Source: Chroococcidiopsis sp. TS-821
GTDB taxonomy: Bacteria; Cyanobacteriota; Cyanobacteriia; Cyanobacteriales; Chroococcidiopsidaceae
NCBI RefSeq assembly: GCF_002939305.1
Contig: NZ_MVDI01000016.1
Location: forward strand, 23,628-87,627
Length of the DNA: 64,000 bases
Direction: 5' to 3'
Shown: positions 63,983-64,000 of the stretch, in pieces
Layout: every line of letters begins with the position of its first letter
Numbering within the stretch: position 1 is the first letter of the stretch
Notes under the pieces: generated by a model
What the model was told of the DNA's origin: nothing
Databases searched by the model: none
Seen by the model: only the letters and a program-made list of their open reading frames with translations
Made by a program: the position numbers and the translations under genes

Positions 63983-64000
63983 GTGTACGGAGCAGATCCA
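63983..64000 (+). CDS. Possible start of a next cassette gene (cut by window edge)
   Basis: AGGAG (63969-63973) precedes GTG 63983 (or TTG 63981) after the attC-like site. Only six codons are visible, so nothing can be said of the product. Confidence 0.2.

Overview
The window is cyanobacterial. The palindrome GCGATCGC (HIP1) recurs throughout, and there are genes for a high-light-inducible chlorophyll-binding protein, the photosystem II factor Psb34, a carotenoid oxygenase, a CruA/CruP-type lycopene cyclase, a Tab2-type translation factor, a fused ThiO-ThiG enzyme and several PRC-barrel/DUF2382 stress proteins. Gene style and STRR-like heptamer repeats suggest a coccoid or Chroococcidiopsis-like lineage, but that placement is inference. 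I found no rRNA, tRNA or CRISPR array.

Layout. 1-7.1 kb: the 3' part of a carotenoid oxygenase, then a signalling cluster. The cluster has a broken coiled-coil gene, a membrane protein joining a roadblock-like cytoplasmic domain to a periplasmic OmpA domain, a Ras-like GTPase, a degenerate class III cyclase and a histidine kinase; the last four genes are packed tightly. 7.1-15.1 kb: an HLIP, a very large protein with seven helical repeats, a degraded MHYT/response-regulator chimera, a multidomain hybrid kinase and an exported protein. 15.2-30.5 kb: mostly housekeeping and metabolism (uvrA, a nucleotidyltransferase-like fusion, a GH10-like protein, an epoxide-hydrolase-like enzyme, a beta-hydroxyacid dehydrogenase, Psb34, ThiO-ThiG, a ferredoxin, citramalate synthase, an aminodeoxychorismate-lyase-like enzyme). 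30.5-45.3 kb: ftsH, three DUF2382 proteins, KDPG aldolase, a ferritin/Rieske/pentapeptide operon, an Hsp70 homologue, UvsE endonuclease, a cyclooxygenase-like haem protein and a PAP2 phosphatase. 45.4-61.5 kb: the lycopene cyclase, a coiled-coil protein, a beta-propeller-like protein, a permease/TIGR03943 pair, avtA-rimM-GNAT, glucan phosphorylase, a Tab2 homologue and mtnP.

61.5-64 kb is an accessory island. It holds an integron-type tyrosine recombinase (IntI) facing away from a multiply frameshifted pseudogene and a DUF4258/YgiT-like toxin-antitoxin pair, and the pair ends in an attC-like imperfect palindrome.

The strongest leads for something new are: (1) the roadblock-OmpA/GTPase/pseudo-cyclase/kinase operon, which looks like an MglA-MglB-style polarity or envelope-sensing module; (2) the small integron with its attC-like site and a YgiT-like antitoxin lacking zinc-binding cysteines; (3) a prostaglandin-synthase-like protein that keeps the radical tyrosine and proximal histidine but has Asp at the distal histidine position; (4) a ferritin-like protein co-transcribed with a Rieske ferredoxin. 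Several genes show fresh damage (an 11-bp tandem duplication, nonsense codons, single-base deletions), and STRR-like and other dispersed repeats sit at gene ends and inside one gene start.
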